64,000 bases of DNA from Chionoecetes opilio (taxonomy: Eukaryota; Arthropoda; Malacostraca; Decapoda; Majidae), in contig JACEEZ010022897.1 of the NCBI GenBank assembly GCA_016584305.1, forward strand, positions 62,001 through 126,000, read 5' to 3'. A model generated the notes under the pieces. It was not told the DNA's origin and ran no database searches. It was given only the letters and a program-made list of their open reading frames with translations. Each line of letters begins with the position of its first letter. The stretch's first letter is position 1. A program made the position numbers and the translations under genes. Positions 24,118-35,879 of this stretch are shown here, in pieces.

Positions 24118-25610
24118 CAGGGAGGTCCCGAAGATACGAGCAGTTAGGTTCCACCTGGCATACTCGTAAAGCGAAATCTCGTATAACGAAACACATAACT
24201 AATGCTAAAATATACGTTTGGTTCCAGGACCCCAACAATTAAAAAAAAAAAAAAGAAGAAAAAAAAAAAAAAAAACTATGTTTTTCAAGCTATCATAAAA
24301 TTTGGTAATATTTAGTAGGGGTTCGAGAACCCCTTGAGGAATCCTATAATCCCTGGTGATATCCTATGGTGCTATCACATGCGTGGGAGCTGACCTGACT
24401 TCTTCAGGAAGGCACATATTATACAGCTGATAACGGGGTGTTGTGTTGTGCGGGCGGCAGCCGATGTCCGCCGCCAGCGGAGATCTCCTTGGTAATTATT
24501 TAGTAGGAAAGCGAGGACCCTTTGAGGAATCCTATGATCACTGGTGATATCCTATGGTGCTATCACAGGCGTAGGAGCTGACTTGTCTTCTTCAGGAAGG
24601 CACAGGTGAGGCGGATGACGGCGGTTTTTGAGAGAGGCGGCGGACGGGGCAGGCCGCCGCCTCCTCCGCCAAGGTAGGTTTGGGCAGGCTTAAACGTCTT
24701 ATCACTCGTTATTATACAACTTAGTGATTATAGTGAGATGTTATATCCACGTGTCATTATCTAAATCAATGTAGCACCGTGTGTCACCTTAAATAAGGGT
24801 AATTTAAAGATGTTATGATGAGGTGACTGCTGGCCGAGCTGGCGGGGCAGAGAGTGACGGAGAAATACTTGCCGCGGAGCCGCCCCATATCACAAATATT
24901 CACCATTTTAACACACATACACACCTTCTACCACCAATACACTAGCAACACAGGCTCCTTACTTATATATCTTACTATCTGATACATTAAAACTACTTAA
25001 AACGCAAGCATTCAAAATAAAACGAGAATTAGTTTTAGATGACGCGGACAGAAGGCGGAGAGGCAGTCTGGCATGCCATTCTTGGCCGGAAATATGTATC
25101 GCTGGCTTGTTATTGGTCGAGAAGTTTTAAAAACTGTTTGTCATTGGCTGGTGATGGATGACGCCTTAGCCAGTCACAACCTTCCTACTCGTTTATGACC
25201 TATCGAGGGAGCTTTCAATCAGCTTTGTAGCTTCCGTCATTAGGGAAAGTAGTATCTAGGTGGTGCGAGAGCAGGTTGTTGCTGGCCATACTACCTCCGT
25301 TGCTGGCTTCTCGCCCAGGGTTGTGAATTTTTGTAGGCCACATTGTCGTACTGAGCCACCAGAATTATCATATTTTCAGATTGATTATCGTACAACCTTA
25401 GGTAAAATCATATAGTCAGTAAATTACTTTATAATTTTAGTAAATAACTTGTAATTTACTTTAGTAAATAACTTGGTAATTTTACTCACCCCAGTTTGAA
25501 TGTCGTAACATTGGATTTTCGATCTCGTAAATTGAAAATAGACCCTAATTTACACGTCTCGTATCATCGGATTCTCGTATATCGAATGCTCATATAACGG
25601 GACCTCCCTG
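24118..25610. mobile_element. CAGGGAGG-family element F, inserted in E in inverse orientation
   Basis: TA at 24116-24117 and 25611-25612. Left end CAGGGAGGTCCCGAAGATAC is the right-hand type; right end carries TATACGAG-type words inverted. Its interior (about 24300-25380) is unlike the compact copies and holds two partial LINE 3' ends and part of a CAGTCGACC-like segment (tgtcaccttaaataagggta). Confidence 0.8.
24310..24690 (-). pseudogene. Two tandem partial LINE 3' ends (same family as 9313-9905)
   Basis: Gaggaatcctatgatcactgg, ctatggtgctatcacaggcg and cttcttcaggaaggcacagg occur at 24330-24480 and again at 24515-24690. They correspond to the 3' UTR and last codons (CAFLRKTG) of the LINE on the minus strand. 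Coding is destroyed. Confidence 0.65.
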
Positions 25611-25673
25611 TATTTCGCTTTACGAGTATGCCAAGTGGAACCTAACTGCTCGTATCTTCGGGACCTCCCTGTA

Positions 25674-26524
<851 letters not shown>

Positions 26525-26532
26525 CATGTAAG

Positions 26533-27625
26533 CAGGGCCGGATTATGACTTTTGGGGCCCCTAGGCTAATTAAATTGTGGGGCCCCTCAGACGGAGCCAC
26601 CCTCTAACTCGCCCACACCTGAATTTTTTTTACATTGTATAGCAAAATAAGTGAGCTGAAAAACAATATATACGCTACATTCACAAATAAGTGTTTTACT
26701 GTGTTTAGCACGATGATAAACAAACATGGACTGGGGCCCCATGATTTACAGCTAGGGCCCCAAACAGGGGCCCTTTATCTCAAATAAAGGCCTCAAATAG
26801 AGGCCCTTTATCTCAAACTAGCCGCAAAGCCGCCCTCTGGGCGGACTTTTTGGCTAGCTCCTGCGGAGGGCTATTGGTGGGCCTTCGGCCCACCACCTGT
26901 GTTTGGTGGGCCGACACATGGACTCTCCAGATAGCCCCTTCTAACTTTCCTGAAATCATGGATGTAGAAATGTATGTATTCCCCCCACCCATTCACTCAC
27001 CCATTACCCATCACCCCCCACCCATTCACTCACCCATTACCCATCACCCCCCACCTATTCCCTCACCCATCACCCATCACCCCCAACCCATCACCCCCCA
27101 CCCATTCACTCACCCATCACCCCACCCATTCACTCACCCATTACCCATCACCCTACCTACATCAAGGCTTCCTCAATTCTCGCAACCCACTTTTATTTTC
27201 ACAATTATCGCTAATAGTCTGCTTAAGAAAAAAAAAAAAAAAAAAAAAAGTGATCGGATCATCTCATAAGTGGGCTTATGACCTTCCCCTGGTCAACCTG
27301 ATTCCAAAAATGTGCCATATGAGGTGTTTGCGCCACGGGGGGCGGAACCTATACCACACACACACACACACACACAGACAGACAGACAGACAGACACACT
27401 TTCGCTTATATTATTATAGATAAAGTGCCTCAAACAGGGGCCCTTTATCTCAAATTATTTGTAATTTTATTTTAAGTTAAATGATTTATTCAGCAATGCA
27501 AAATATTATTTTTCAAAAAAAATTATATATGGAAATCTTTTAGCAGGGACCCCAGGTTTGGGGCCCCCAAGCTTGAGGGGCCCTAGGCTGCAGCCTATAC
27601 TAGCCTATAGGATAATCCGGCCCTG
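26533..27625. mobile_element. hAT MITE with perfect 8-bp duplication and nested Helitron
   Basis: Ends CAGGGCCGGATTATGAC and (right, inverted) CAGGGCCGGATTATCC. The duplication CATGTAAG lies at 26525-26532 and 27626-27633. The interior is made of GGGGCCCC-type words (ggggccctttatctcaaa three times). Without the Helitron it is about 490 bp. No coding capacity. Superfamily assignment rests on the CAGGG end and 8-bp duplication. Confidence 0.92.
26818..27420 (-). mobile_element. Non-autonomous Helitron, copy 1
   Basis: On the minus strand it starts TCTATAATAATATAAGCG and ends GGCTTTGCGGCTAG, with a palindrome CCGCCC...GGGCGG about 10 bp before CTAG. It sits between A and T with no duplication, as Helitrons do. 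The interior has a (CACCCATTCACT)n minisatellite at about 26985-27150, a poly(A) tract and (CA)n. Frames through the minisatellite are meaningless. Confidence 0.88.
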
Positions 27626-27633
27626 CATGTAAG

Positions 27634-28094
27634 GCTGCATGCAGTGACAACGGGCGATATATACCGACACTTAAGTTGCAATAAGGTACTATAGAGGCGA
27701 TGCAGAAGCTGAATATGTGACAGATACTGTGAGGAGGGACCTACAAGACATAGTTCAAAGAAGACCCCTCATCTTCACTTATCGAGGAAGAAAAAGCTCC
27801 TTATATATGTATACGGATGATAAATTATGAAGAAGAACCCAAGAGACAGTGCATAAACTGAATATGTAACTAATCTTGCAGAGCAGTGGTTCTTAACCTT
27901 TTCAGAGGCGCCGAACCCTAACGAAAACTTCCGCATACTAGCCGAACCCCTCAGATACGAGAAGAAAAAGGATTAATAAAAAAAAATAAAAAAAATTGTT
28001 TCAAAGTTCAGGAGTATATTTGAATAATAATAAGAATAAATTCCATTTTAATTGATACAAAAATGGACAAAAAAATTGCATCAAAATTCATGAG
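27634..28094. other. Mostly unassigned; hAT-like left end at 27884
   Basis: CAGTGGTTCTTAACCTTTTC at 27884 is a typical hAT MITE start. No matching right end is found before or after the following CCGTATTTTACGG element, so it is probably truncated. Confidence 0.4.
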
Positions 28095-28096
28095 TA

Positions 28097-28889
28097 CCGT
28101 ATTTTACGGCATATGATGCATTTTTCCCCCTAAAAAATACCCTGAAAAACACTCATGCGTCTTCCAAGACGAATGTTGTAGGAGGTTAGCTTAGGTAGCC
28201 ATTCAATTCAGCCTCTTATATGATGTAACCTCAATACTTATCTGTTACAAGTATTTTGAATACCATAAGACATTCAAATCAACTAATCTGTCTTCACGCT
28301 GTGATGTTTACTGCGGTACTGGCGGGAGCCATTCCGCCTCGGCAGATTGGCGTCAACAGCCATTGCCATTCTGTGTATAAGGAACTTTGTTTGTTACATT
28401 AGATGAAAGTTTGTATACTTATGTACATGTAGCCATCACAAATACTACACGCATACAGGAAAATTCAAAAAATACGTGGTGAGGCACAGGAGGCAGGCAA
28501 CGTAGTGAGGCACGGGAGAACGACAGAGGTGTTTACACTCAGGACGACAAAGCCAGACTCATCTGATTGGCACGCCAGGCAGGCACGCAGCTGCGCACCG
28601 CCGCGGTCGGGTTTGTTTGCATTCCCGCCGTCCGACCTGCGCGTACATGTTCAGCCAGCCAACATGACTATTTACTTATACTATCTATCGCATACAAGCT
28701 AGAAAATAAAAATGGCTGCTGATCAATGCTGAATGAAGATAATGAATAGTGAGTGTGTTCTTGTGTGAAAATGACTGTATATCGGACAACAGTTTTGGTG
28801 GTCAGTTGTTCTTTTTTTTCCTATAAATTTCTCTCCAAAATCAGGGTGCGTCTTCCAAGATGCAGCGTCTTATAAGCCGTAAAATATGG
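28097..28889. mobile_element. CCGTATTTTACGG TIR element, copy 2
   Basis: TA|CCGTATTTTACGGCATATG at the left and TATAAGCCGTAAAATATGG|TA at the right (one change). Internal GCGTCTTCCAAGA as in copy 1. No coding capacity; frames within are not supported. Confidence 0.8.
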
Positions 28890-28893
28890 TATA

Positions 28894-29362
28894 CAGTAAA
28901 CCCTCTCGTATTCGTACTAATTGGGCCAAGGAGTGGTCCGAGTATTGCAAGGATCCGAATAATGCAAGGATTTGGGGAGGAAAAAAAAAATTGGAAAAAA
29001 AGGCCAGGAACAGCCCCAAAAGCCACAAACTCTCTGGACCACAAAAGCGCGCCATTGTCCGAACACAGACCGGGTAATGAGGTGTTTGCCATTAGAAAAC
29101 AGGGGCGAGACTAAAAAGCAGTGTTGCTAGACAAATTTTACATAAATCTGAGAAATTCGGGCAAAAAATCTGTAGAAATCTGTATACTGTAGGGAGTGTA
29201 GGGTACATATCTGAGAAAAAAAAATCAAAAAATCTGTAGATAATAATTCTTATTTTTTTACGTAAATAACATTTAGGGATGCAATAATGAAATAATGCAA
29301 TTATGAAATGCAATATGATATTCAGGGCTTTCACATAAATTTTTGCCGCCCTGCCGTATTGT

Positions 29363-29404
<42 letters not shown>

Positions 29405-29456
29405 GAATAATGTCGAATTCCGAATAATGAGCGTCCAAATACGAGAGGGTTTTCTG
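28894..29456. mobile_element. CAGTAAACCC TIR element, TA target, copy 1
   Basis: Left TA|CAGTAAACCCTCTCGTATTC; right GAATACGAGAGGG-type end (one base worn) then TA at 29457-29458. The words tccgaataatg and gtccgag recur inside both ends. Poly(A) at 29365-29400. It directly abuts the CCGTATTTTACGG element. Confidence 0.78.
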
Positions 29457-29495
29457 TATTTGGATAATAAGACAAAGGAAGGAAGGACTCGAAAG

Positions 29496-29773
29496 CAGTG
29501 GCGTATATAGGTCCTTGGAAAGGAAGGGGGACACAGGGGTGAATCCAGGATTGTTTTAAGAGGGGGTGGGTGGGGCGAAGCGAGCCCCTACAACTGGTGG
29601 GTCTGAGGAGGGGGTAAGGAAATGTTTTGAAAATCAATCACTTTTAGGGGCATTTGAGGCCTCTGAAGGGATATATTGCACTAATTTGATATTCAATGGC
29701 AAAACTATTTGTCCCTTTGGGACGAGGGGCCACGGTCGAGTGCCCCCCTCCTAACCCCATGTATACACCACTG
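29496..29773. mobile_element. 278-bp hAT MITE
   Basis: Ends CAGTGGCGTATATAGG and (right, inverted) CAGTGGTGTATACATGG. Target duplication CTCGAAAG versus CTCAAAAG (7 of 8), at 29488-29495 and 29774-29781. Not coding. Confidence 0.8.
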
Positions 29774-29781
29774 CTCAAAAG

Positions 29782-30440
29782 GTTGAGAGGTGGGCGTACA
29801 CACATACACATACACACACGTTTTAAAAGAGTGCAGAAAGCAGTTGATTGAACCATTATATGATATAATAAAGTGCTCATTAGGGGAGTCTCCAGGGGAA
29901 ATCGGTATTTCTCCCCAGTATCCCGTAGTGCCAATGTCTTGACCATTGTTTTTCTGAATCGTTTTACATAATCTGACCAAGTTTCATTGTGATCATATAA
30001 TAGTAGTCATTTTCTTGGAGTCCGTGACCATTTTCTTCCTACCTTTTTTTCTCGATGGATTTGATAACCTGGACAATTTTAAAGAAAAATTAGCTCCTAT
30101 GCCCCTCTGGGAAATGACGGCTAACTTTTCTAGAGCCCAATATTGAAAATGGCCGCCGCCGACATCTTGAAAAACATAAAATGTTATATCTCTGGCATCA
30201 GATGAATTTGAAAGACGAATGAGGTGTCATTTTTTACTAATTCTGACATAACAAAGCCACTGGAATGGTTATCGTACAGTTTAGGGATCATTTTGACCTC
30301 TAAATCCAGGATGGCCAGTGTCCGCCATCCTGAAAAACATGAAATGTAATATCTCCGGCACAAGATAAGCTAGATGGATATGTTTATATGGATATGGATA
30401 TGTTTATATGGATGGATATGGATATAAGGGTTTTAGTGTA
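29782..30440. other. Unassigned stretch, ends in a CACTAAAACCC end fragment
   Basis: Two similar phrases about tgaaaaacat(a/g)aaatgttatatctc at 30170 and 30330 suggest an old duplication. At 30424-30440 ataagggttttagtgta equals the right end of the CACTAAAACCC family. GATATG-type minisatellite at 30380-30425. Confidence 0.4.
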
Positions 30441-30442
30441 TA

Positions 30443-30879
30443 CAGTAAACCTTCTCGTATTCGGACTAATTGGGCCAAGGAGTGGTCCGAGTAATGCAAG
30501 GATCCGAATAATGCGAGGATTTGAAAGAAAAAAATAATAATAATAAGTAGGTGAAATTTACATCAATCTGAGAAACTTGGGCAAATAATCTGTAGAAATC
30601 TGTATATTGTAGGGTAATATCTGAGAAAAACAAATCTAAAAATCTGTAGATAATAGGTCAATTTTTTTGACATAAATAACATTTAGAGATGCAAAAATGT
30701 AATAATGCTATTATGAAATGCAATATGATATTCAGGGCTTTCACATAAATTATTGCCACCCTGCTGTATTGTCAAAAAAAAAAAAGTTAATTATAATAAT
30801 AATTTTAAAAAAATTAAAAAAAGGTCCGAATAATGTTGAAGTCCGAATAATGAGGGTCCGAATACGAGAGGGTTTACTG
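30443..30879. mobile_element. CAGTAAACCC TIR element, copy 2
   Basis: TA|CAGTAAACCTTCTCGTATTC left; GAATACGAGAGGGTTTACTG|TA right, TA at 30880-30881. Same internal order as copy 1 (gatattcagggctttcacat, ttgtcaaaaa). No coding frame. Confidence 0.85.
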
Positions 30880-30891
30880 TATAATTTTATA

Positions 30892-32427
30892 CAGTCGACC
30901 CTCAATTCAACGGATTTCGGATTTAACGGACTCCATTCGCGAGACAAATTTGCAGGCAAGATTGGCATATCAGACCACATATTGGCACTTCAATCATAAA
31001 CTAAAAAAAAAAATTGCATTTTATTTTGGAATGCTAGGGTTTTAAGGAGTTTTAACCCTTTCACGCACGGTGACGCGATCGCGTCAAAACGGGCCCGTCT
31101 ACAATCTGAGCTTTTGACGCGAATTGCGTCAAAAAACAGTTAACAATTCGACAAAAATAAAGTATTTATCAGAATTGCGTCAAAATTTTCTGCCTCAAAG
31201 ATCCAACCTAGACCTATAAAATAAACTAATTGTCAACTCTCTCGTGTGAGTGGATATGAAATGATAAGGGTTTGTGTGTCAGTTTCCACTCAGCAGGCAG
31301 CCTGTGCGTGCGGATTGTCGTCCCTTTAAAACGTGTCCCGAGCTGGCCATAATGGCCATATGAAAATTATAATGGTAGTGTTGGAATCCTCATAAAAATC
31401 CGCTTTTATTGACACATAAACCATAAAAAGTTGACTCAGGAAGTTTCGAGCTACGAAGTGGTGAACGTAAGCATTTCTTATTTCTCTTTACTCAATATTT
31501 TTTCGGAGTCTGTAAATTCCGCTATTTATTTGCATTTCTTGTTATTTTTTTCTTTCATAAGGCAGAAAAATCTCTTGCAAAACCAATGATACATAATAAT
31601 GCCAGGAAAAAAGAATACACGTTGGTTAAATTGATAACAAAAAAATAATTCGCCGCACAGTCTGGCCATTTCGCGGGGCCCCTTAGGGAGCATAAGACGG
31701 ATGTTGCAGGGGACGGAAAAACTTATTAAACTTTTCATGCGTGAAAGGGTTAATATATCAAATATTAAGATATATACTAGTGATTATGATATAAACCATA
31801 TAATATATATAACAATGAGCAAGTCATGATAATAAGCAATACCTTTGACAGCCACGACCTGTGTCTGGCTTGTGATCATTTGTTTACCTTTCACTACCCA
31901 GACGGTGAGAGAAAACGCCAAAATTTTAGGGATAACTCATCACTTTACGGGAGACTTTTTCTTCCTTTTTATCTCATTTTGGGGTAATTATAATGTCTCA
32001 TGATGCTGCTGCTGCTACCGCGGCCGCACTGCCAGGCCTTGCTTGTATTTTCATATCTTTACTCATATGTATGAATAATAGTCATTAAAATGCGATTATA
32101 TGTCAACATTCACCTAAAATACTGATATTTCATAGCATACCAAGCAGTAATGAGCGATCCTGGATACTTACTACCCCTCCTAATACAAGTCCCGAACAGT
32201 TGTGGACGAGTGTTCTAAATCCCTGATGTAGCGCCAGTCACTGTTTACATCCCAACATAGCTACACGGTTTGGTTGTGTTTGTGATTATTTCTCATTTAT
32301 TTCACAATTTTTCCTGTGTATTTCCTATATTTTCACACCCTTGCGAAAATACCCTCGCACTAACGGACAATCGGCTTTAACGGACCACTTCTCCCCCCTT
32401 TTAGTCAGTTAAATCAAGGGTCGACTG
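30892..32427. mobile_element. CAGTCGACC pogo-like element with nested piggyBac-like MITE
   Basis: Left TA|CAGTCGACCCTCAATTCAAC; right GTTAAATCAAGGGTCGACTG|TA. The word TTTAACGGAC is repeated at the left end and CTAACGGAC/TTTAACGGAC at the right. Subtracting the MITE leaves about 840 bp, non-coding. A sibling (48714-49774) with the same left end encodes a CENP-B/Tigger-type DNA-binding N-terminus, which supports a pogo/Tigger origin. Confidence 0.85.
31056..31749. mobile_element. piggyBac-like MITE, copy 2 (694 bp)
   Basis: TTAA at 31052-31055 and 31750-31753. Ends CCCTTTCACGCACGG and CATGCGTGAAAGGG. The empty site (gagttttaatgtatcagatatt) is preserved in the related element at 48866-48890, confirming insertion into a single TTAA. 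Confidence 0.9.
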
Positions 32428-32445
32428 TATATATATTTATATATA

Positions 32446-32515
32446 CAGGAGAACCTCATTTAACCAGCATTCAAAACAACGGCAGCCTCAAAATAACGGC
32501 ACTAATCGACCCAGG

Positions 32516-32549
<34 letters not shown>

Positions 32550-33157
32550 CTCTCCGGGCCTCCAACAGGGAGGATCACGGGCTAGCTTGAGCCCGTCAGA
32601 GAGATCCTGTGAAAAAAAAGAGAGGAGAGTATTCGTCCTGCTGGCGTGCGACACGAGGACTGGCTTGTCCATCCTGACGAGGAGTGCGGAGTAGAAAGGG
32701 GCACTCGGCAGGATAGCCCAGGCATTAATTAGGTATAATTATTTCAAAAACTGAGAAAATTGGCAGAAATTTAGTTCAAATTTGGCGGGGTACGGCAACC
32801 CTTTCATCCCTTTCACTGGTAAACTCTGGAACTTTCTTCCTGTTTCTATTTTTCCACTTTCCTATGACTTACATCTTTTCAAAAGAAGAGTAACAAGACA
32901 CTAACTAAATTGGCTCACCCCTCTTTTTTATTTTATTCTCTTACTGTCTTCTTTATAGGGACTGGCAACTAAGCGGGCTTTGTGTTACCCATTTTTGTTG
33001 TGCCCTTGGCCAGTTCCTTGTTATGTAAGAAAAAAAAAAAAAAAAATTATTGGGATTTTGGGCGATTCCATAAGAGTAACTCTCAAAACAACGGAAAAAT
33101 GAGTTATCCGGCATGCGCTCCCCCCTCCGAGGGTGCCGGATAAACGAGGTTTTCCTG
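32446..33157. mobile_element. CAGGAGAACC TIR element, copy 2 (inverted relative to copy 1)
   Basis: TA|CAGGAGAACCTCATTTAACC left and GGATAAACGAGGTTTTCCTG|TA right. It contains the same LINE 3' fragment as copy 1, plus a unique block at 32550-32730 (GC-moderate, no frame recognised). Confidence 0.8.
32797..33055 (+). pseudogene. 3' end of the LINE seen at 12540-13630, second captured copy
   Basis: Plus strand: ctttcatccctttcactggt through the 3' UTR and a ttatgtaag-A tail, alignable with 13390-13630. Only the last codons of the LINE ORF are covered. Confidence 0.7.
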
Positions 33158-33167
<10 letters not shown>

Positions 33168-33216
<49 letters not shown>

Positions 33217-33237
33217 ATATATATATATATATATATA
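33168..33237. repeat. (TA)n microsatellite
   Basis: The (TA)n run ends four bases before the terminal repeat of the 33241-36018 transposon and probably was its insertion target. Confidence 0.9.
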
Positions 33238-33240
33238 GTC

Positions 33241-33386
33241 TAGGGTGCCAATAGCGCATATGGGTAAATTTAAAACTTGATCTTTTTGAACGGCCCTTGG
33301 TGGGATACTGTGCAGGAATGAGAAAACCTCTCATGCAAAATTTGAAGCGAATCGGTTTATATTTAAAGGTGGCGCAAGTTAATTGA
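33241..33386 (+). repeat. Left terminal inverted repeat of the 2.78-kb transposon
   Basis: Pairs with 35880-36018. Conserved blocks at 33241-33253, about 33293-33320 and about 33356-33380 are separated by diverged spacers of similar length. Confidence 0.88.
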
Positions 33387-35697
33387 AACCTGTACGGTAC
33401 TATGTGTACTATGTAAATTATCCCTGTACCGAAGTTTTGAAAGGCTGGGGTTCTAAATCACCCATTTCTTTTTCAGAATGGATCATTCACGCGCATTTAC
33501 GACTTTTTTGGCTGGTGGACAGCCAAACCCCCGAACCCCATCCACGGAGCCAAACTCCCTCTCGTGGCGACGTGCTCAAGCGGCTTTCTACTTCCAAAAC
33601 GTGGAAAAGAAAACCGTTGCCCCCAGCCCCCGCGGCCACTGTCCAAGGGGTGCTAAGGTTCTGGGAGACCGCGAGGATCCCAACGATGACGGCAAAAAGC
33701 GCCGTTCGCAAGGTGGAGGTCTTGTTCAAGGACTGGAAGGCGCTCGTGAAGAGCAAGGGAAGAGCAACGAACAAGACGAAGGTGGAAGAGTTTCAAGAGG
33801 CCCTCTGCGACCTCTTCGACGTTGCCCACGCCGACGCGATGACCCTGACGACGATCCCGGCTGATCGCGAGCTCCTAGCGGCGCAACGCGAGAAGGGTCG
33901 CCGAGTGATCATGCAGGGAGCTGACAGGGTGCTGGAGCGCCGAGTTCAGCGCCGGGAGATGACAGTGGCGGCAGAGAAGCGATCACCAGAAGCCTCGACG
34001 TCGCAGCTGGACGAACGCGCAGTGCTCGCGTCCTCCTCCTCCTCGGTTGAGTCCAGTCCGGCACGCGACGGGGCGGCTGCTACCGCTGAGCCGACTGGTG
34101 CAAGCCCTCCGAAGCGCGGGGGTCACAGGTCGTGCTCTCCCTTTAGTTAGCGAGCGCCCTCGACCGGACCAGCGTGAGCGACCGCAAAGTGCTCCGCATC
34201 GTCGCGGCGACCGCCAGTAGCCTCGGCCACAATCCTCAGGAGCTGATCCTGAATGCCGAGAGCATCCGGCAGGCTCGCGCCGGCTACCGGTCCCAGCTGG
34301 CCACGGAAGTCAAGACAACCTTCTCCCTGACACGCCTCTTACCGTTCACGGGGAGGGGAAAGATCCTGCCGGATTGCGACGGTACCAGTTGGATGGGGTT
34401 TGGCTATCCTCGTCTCCGGCGAAGGCGTCCAGAAGCTCATCGGCTTTCCCCAAGCGGGGCAAGTGGGACTGGGAGAGGCGATGGCGAGCGCCGTGGCTGA
34501 AAGCGCTAGACGATGGGGGCTCGCAGAGCTTTGTGGTGGCATGTCGTTCGATACGCCCGTCGCCAACACTGGAGCCCTCGCCGGTGCCTGCACCCTGCTG
34601 GAGCAGAAGCTTGGTCGGTGTCTGCTAAGCCTGCCGCCTGCCGGCACCATGTCCACGAGCTGGTGCTGGAGAAGGCGTTCTCTATCTGCATGGGGCCGTC
34701 GTCAGGTCCTGACATCGGCGTCTTCAACCGATTCAAGGAACGGTGGGCTTTCATCGACCAGAGCCAGCCGGAGCCGCCAACGCCCGACGAGCTGCCGCCC
34801 ACCCTCCTGAACAAGCAGGACACACTTCTGCAGGAGTGGGCCGCGCTGTTCAACACCAGCCCCCCGCGGGACAACTACAAGGAAAAGCTGGAGCTCTTCA
34901 TCGTTTTGCTGGGTGGCGAGGGCGATGTCCGAAGGTGAAGTTCCGGCGGGCCCGGACGCCATGCCCGAGCGCTGGATGGGGGTGCCATCTACGCGGCGAA
35001 GATTACGCTGTTCGCCGCCCAACTGGGGGAGCTCTGCTCGCCGCGCGAGCTGTCCAGCCTCCGCCGGTTCACCTTCTTCGTCGCTGAGGTCTACGTGACC
35101 CGCTGGTTCGAGGCGCCCGTGGCCGCCTTCGCGCTGGCGAATGACTTGAAACTGGCCGCCGACCTCCGCGACTTCCACGACGCTGAGATCAGCAAGGCGT
35201 GCGTGAAGACCTTCTCCCGGCACTTCTGGTACCTGGGCGAGCCACTGGTCACCATGGCTCTCTTCGACCACCGCTTGCCAACCGCCGAGAAGAAGGCACT
35301 GGCCGAAGCGATGCAGCGGGAAAAAGGATCCGAGGAACCGCCAAAGCGCATCACCGTCTCCGACGCCCGCCTCGCCTCGTCCACGCTAGCGTCGTTCGGA
35401 AGCCAGGCGTCCACCGCCCTCCTCGACGCCGTCGGAGCGGTAAGGGCGTTCATCTCGAAGGAGCCGGAGAAGTGGCCGAGTGACACGGGGTTCGTCGCGG
35501 CGTCTCGGCGCGTCGCGAGCCTACACGTCACCAACGACACGACGGAGCGAGGGGTGGCGCTGTTCCAGTCCTTCAACCTCAGCCTGACGAAGAACGAGGA
35601 TCAGCACCAATTCCTCTTGCAGGTCGTCGAGAGAAACCGTCGACAACAGCCAGGAACATCGAAGGCTTCCCTTCCCCGGCCAAGCGGAAGACAATGA
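33383..35697 (+). pseudogene. Frameshifted transposase-like gene of the 2.78-kb element
   Basis: The coding signal runs through at least four segments in changing frames. (1) 33383-34150: about residues 86-125 hold VLRFWETARIPTMTAKSAV and VRKVEVLFKDWKALVKSK, a basic helical region that may bind DNA, then a low-complexity Ser/Ala tail. (2) 34141-34390: ALDRTSVSDRKVLRIVAATA. (3) 34400-34620: AILVSGEGVQKLIGFP then GMSFDTPVANTG (Asp at 34550), a DDE-type second acidic position. (4) 34630-35697: CRHHVHELV (Cys at 34639), GPSSGPDIGVFNRFKERW, HFWYLGEPLVTMALFD, then VTNDTTERGVALFQSF (Glu at 35545) and QFLLQVVERNRR. D...CxxH...E fits RNase H-fold transposases with a large insertion before E (as in hAT/P/Kolobok types). 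The first Asp should lie near 34350, where the frame is lost. I recall similar multi-copy 'uncharacterised' proteins in other invertebrates. Frameshifts at about 34140, 34390, 34630 and 34930. Confidence 0.75.
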
Positions 35698-35879
35698 GTG
35701 GCTTGGGCAACCATGATACCACCCCCCCCCGCCCCTAGAGGTACTAATACTCGCTTTGAAGAGCGAGGGGGACCAGCAGCCCAGCTGGAGGAAGGGGAGG
35801 TCTCAAAAGGCTTCAATATTGCCAACAAACACCCCAGAGACGATGTCCTTCCTTGTAGTCCCTATCAGTCTATAGGGGG

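Larger units (their letters stand above)
22449..25671. mobile_element. CAGGGAGG-family element E with two nested insertions
   Basis: Starts TA|CAGGGAGGTCCCGTTATACG; ends CTTCGGGACCTCCCTG|TA (TA at 25672-25673). Two later insertions account for most of its length: a hAT remnant (22988-23832) and an inverted member of its own family (24118-25610). Without them it is about 0.9 kb, close to the compact copies. It has only one 120-bp internal unit. A short piece between ttagttatg and the resumed tttcgctttacg is missing. Confidence 0.8.

Noticed and set aside
26850..27423. Pro/His/Thr-rich frames (PITHHPPPIHS), also 57144-57599
   Set aside because: They come from the minisatellite in the Helitron; no start context and the frames differ between copies.
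34702..35576. Long minus-strand frames in the 2.78-kb transposon
   Set aside because: Shadows of the GC-rich plus-strand coding sequence; the recognisable motifs are all on the plus strand.
33383..35697. A host gene
   Set aside because: The TIRs enclose it exactly, the frames are broken, and DDE-like motifs are present, so a transposase relic is the simpler reading.
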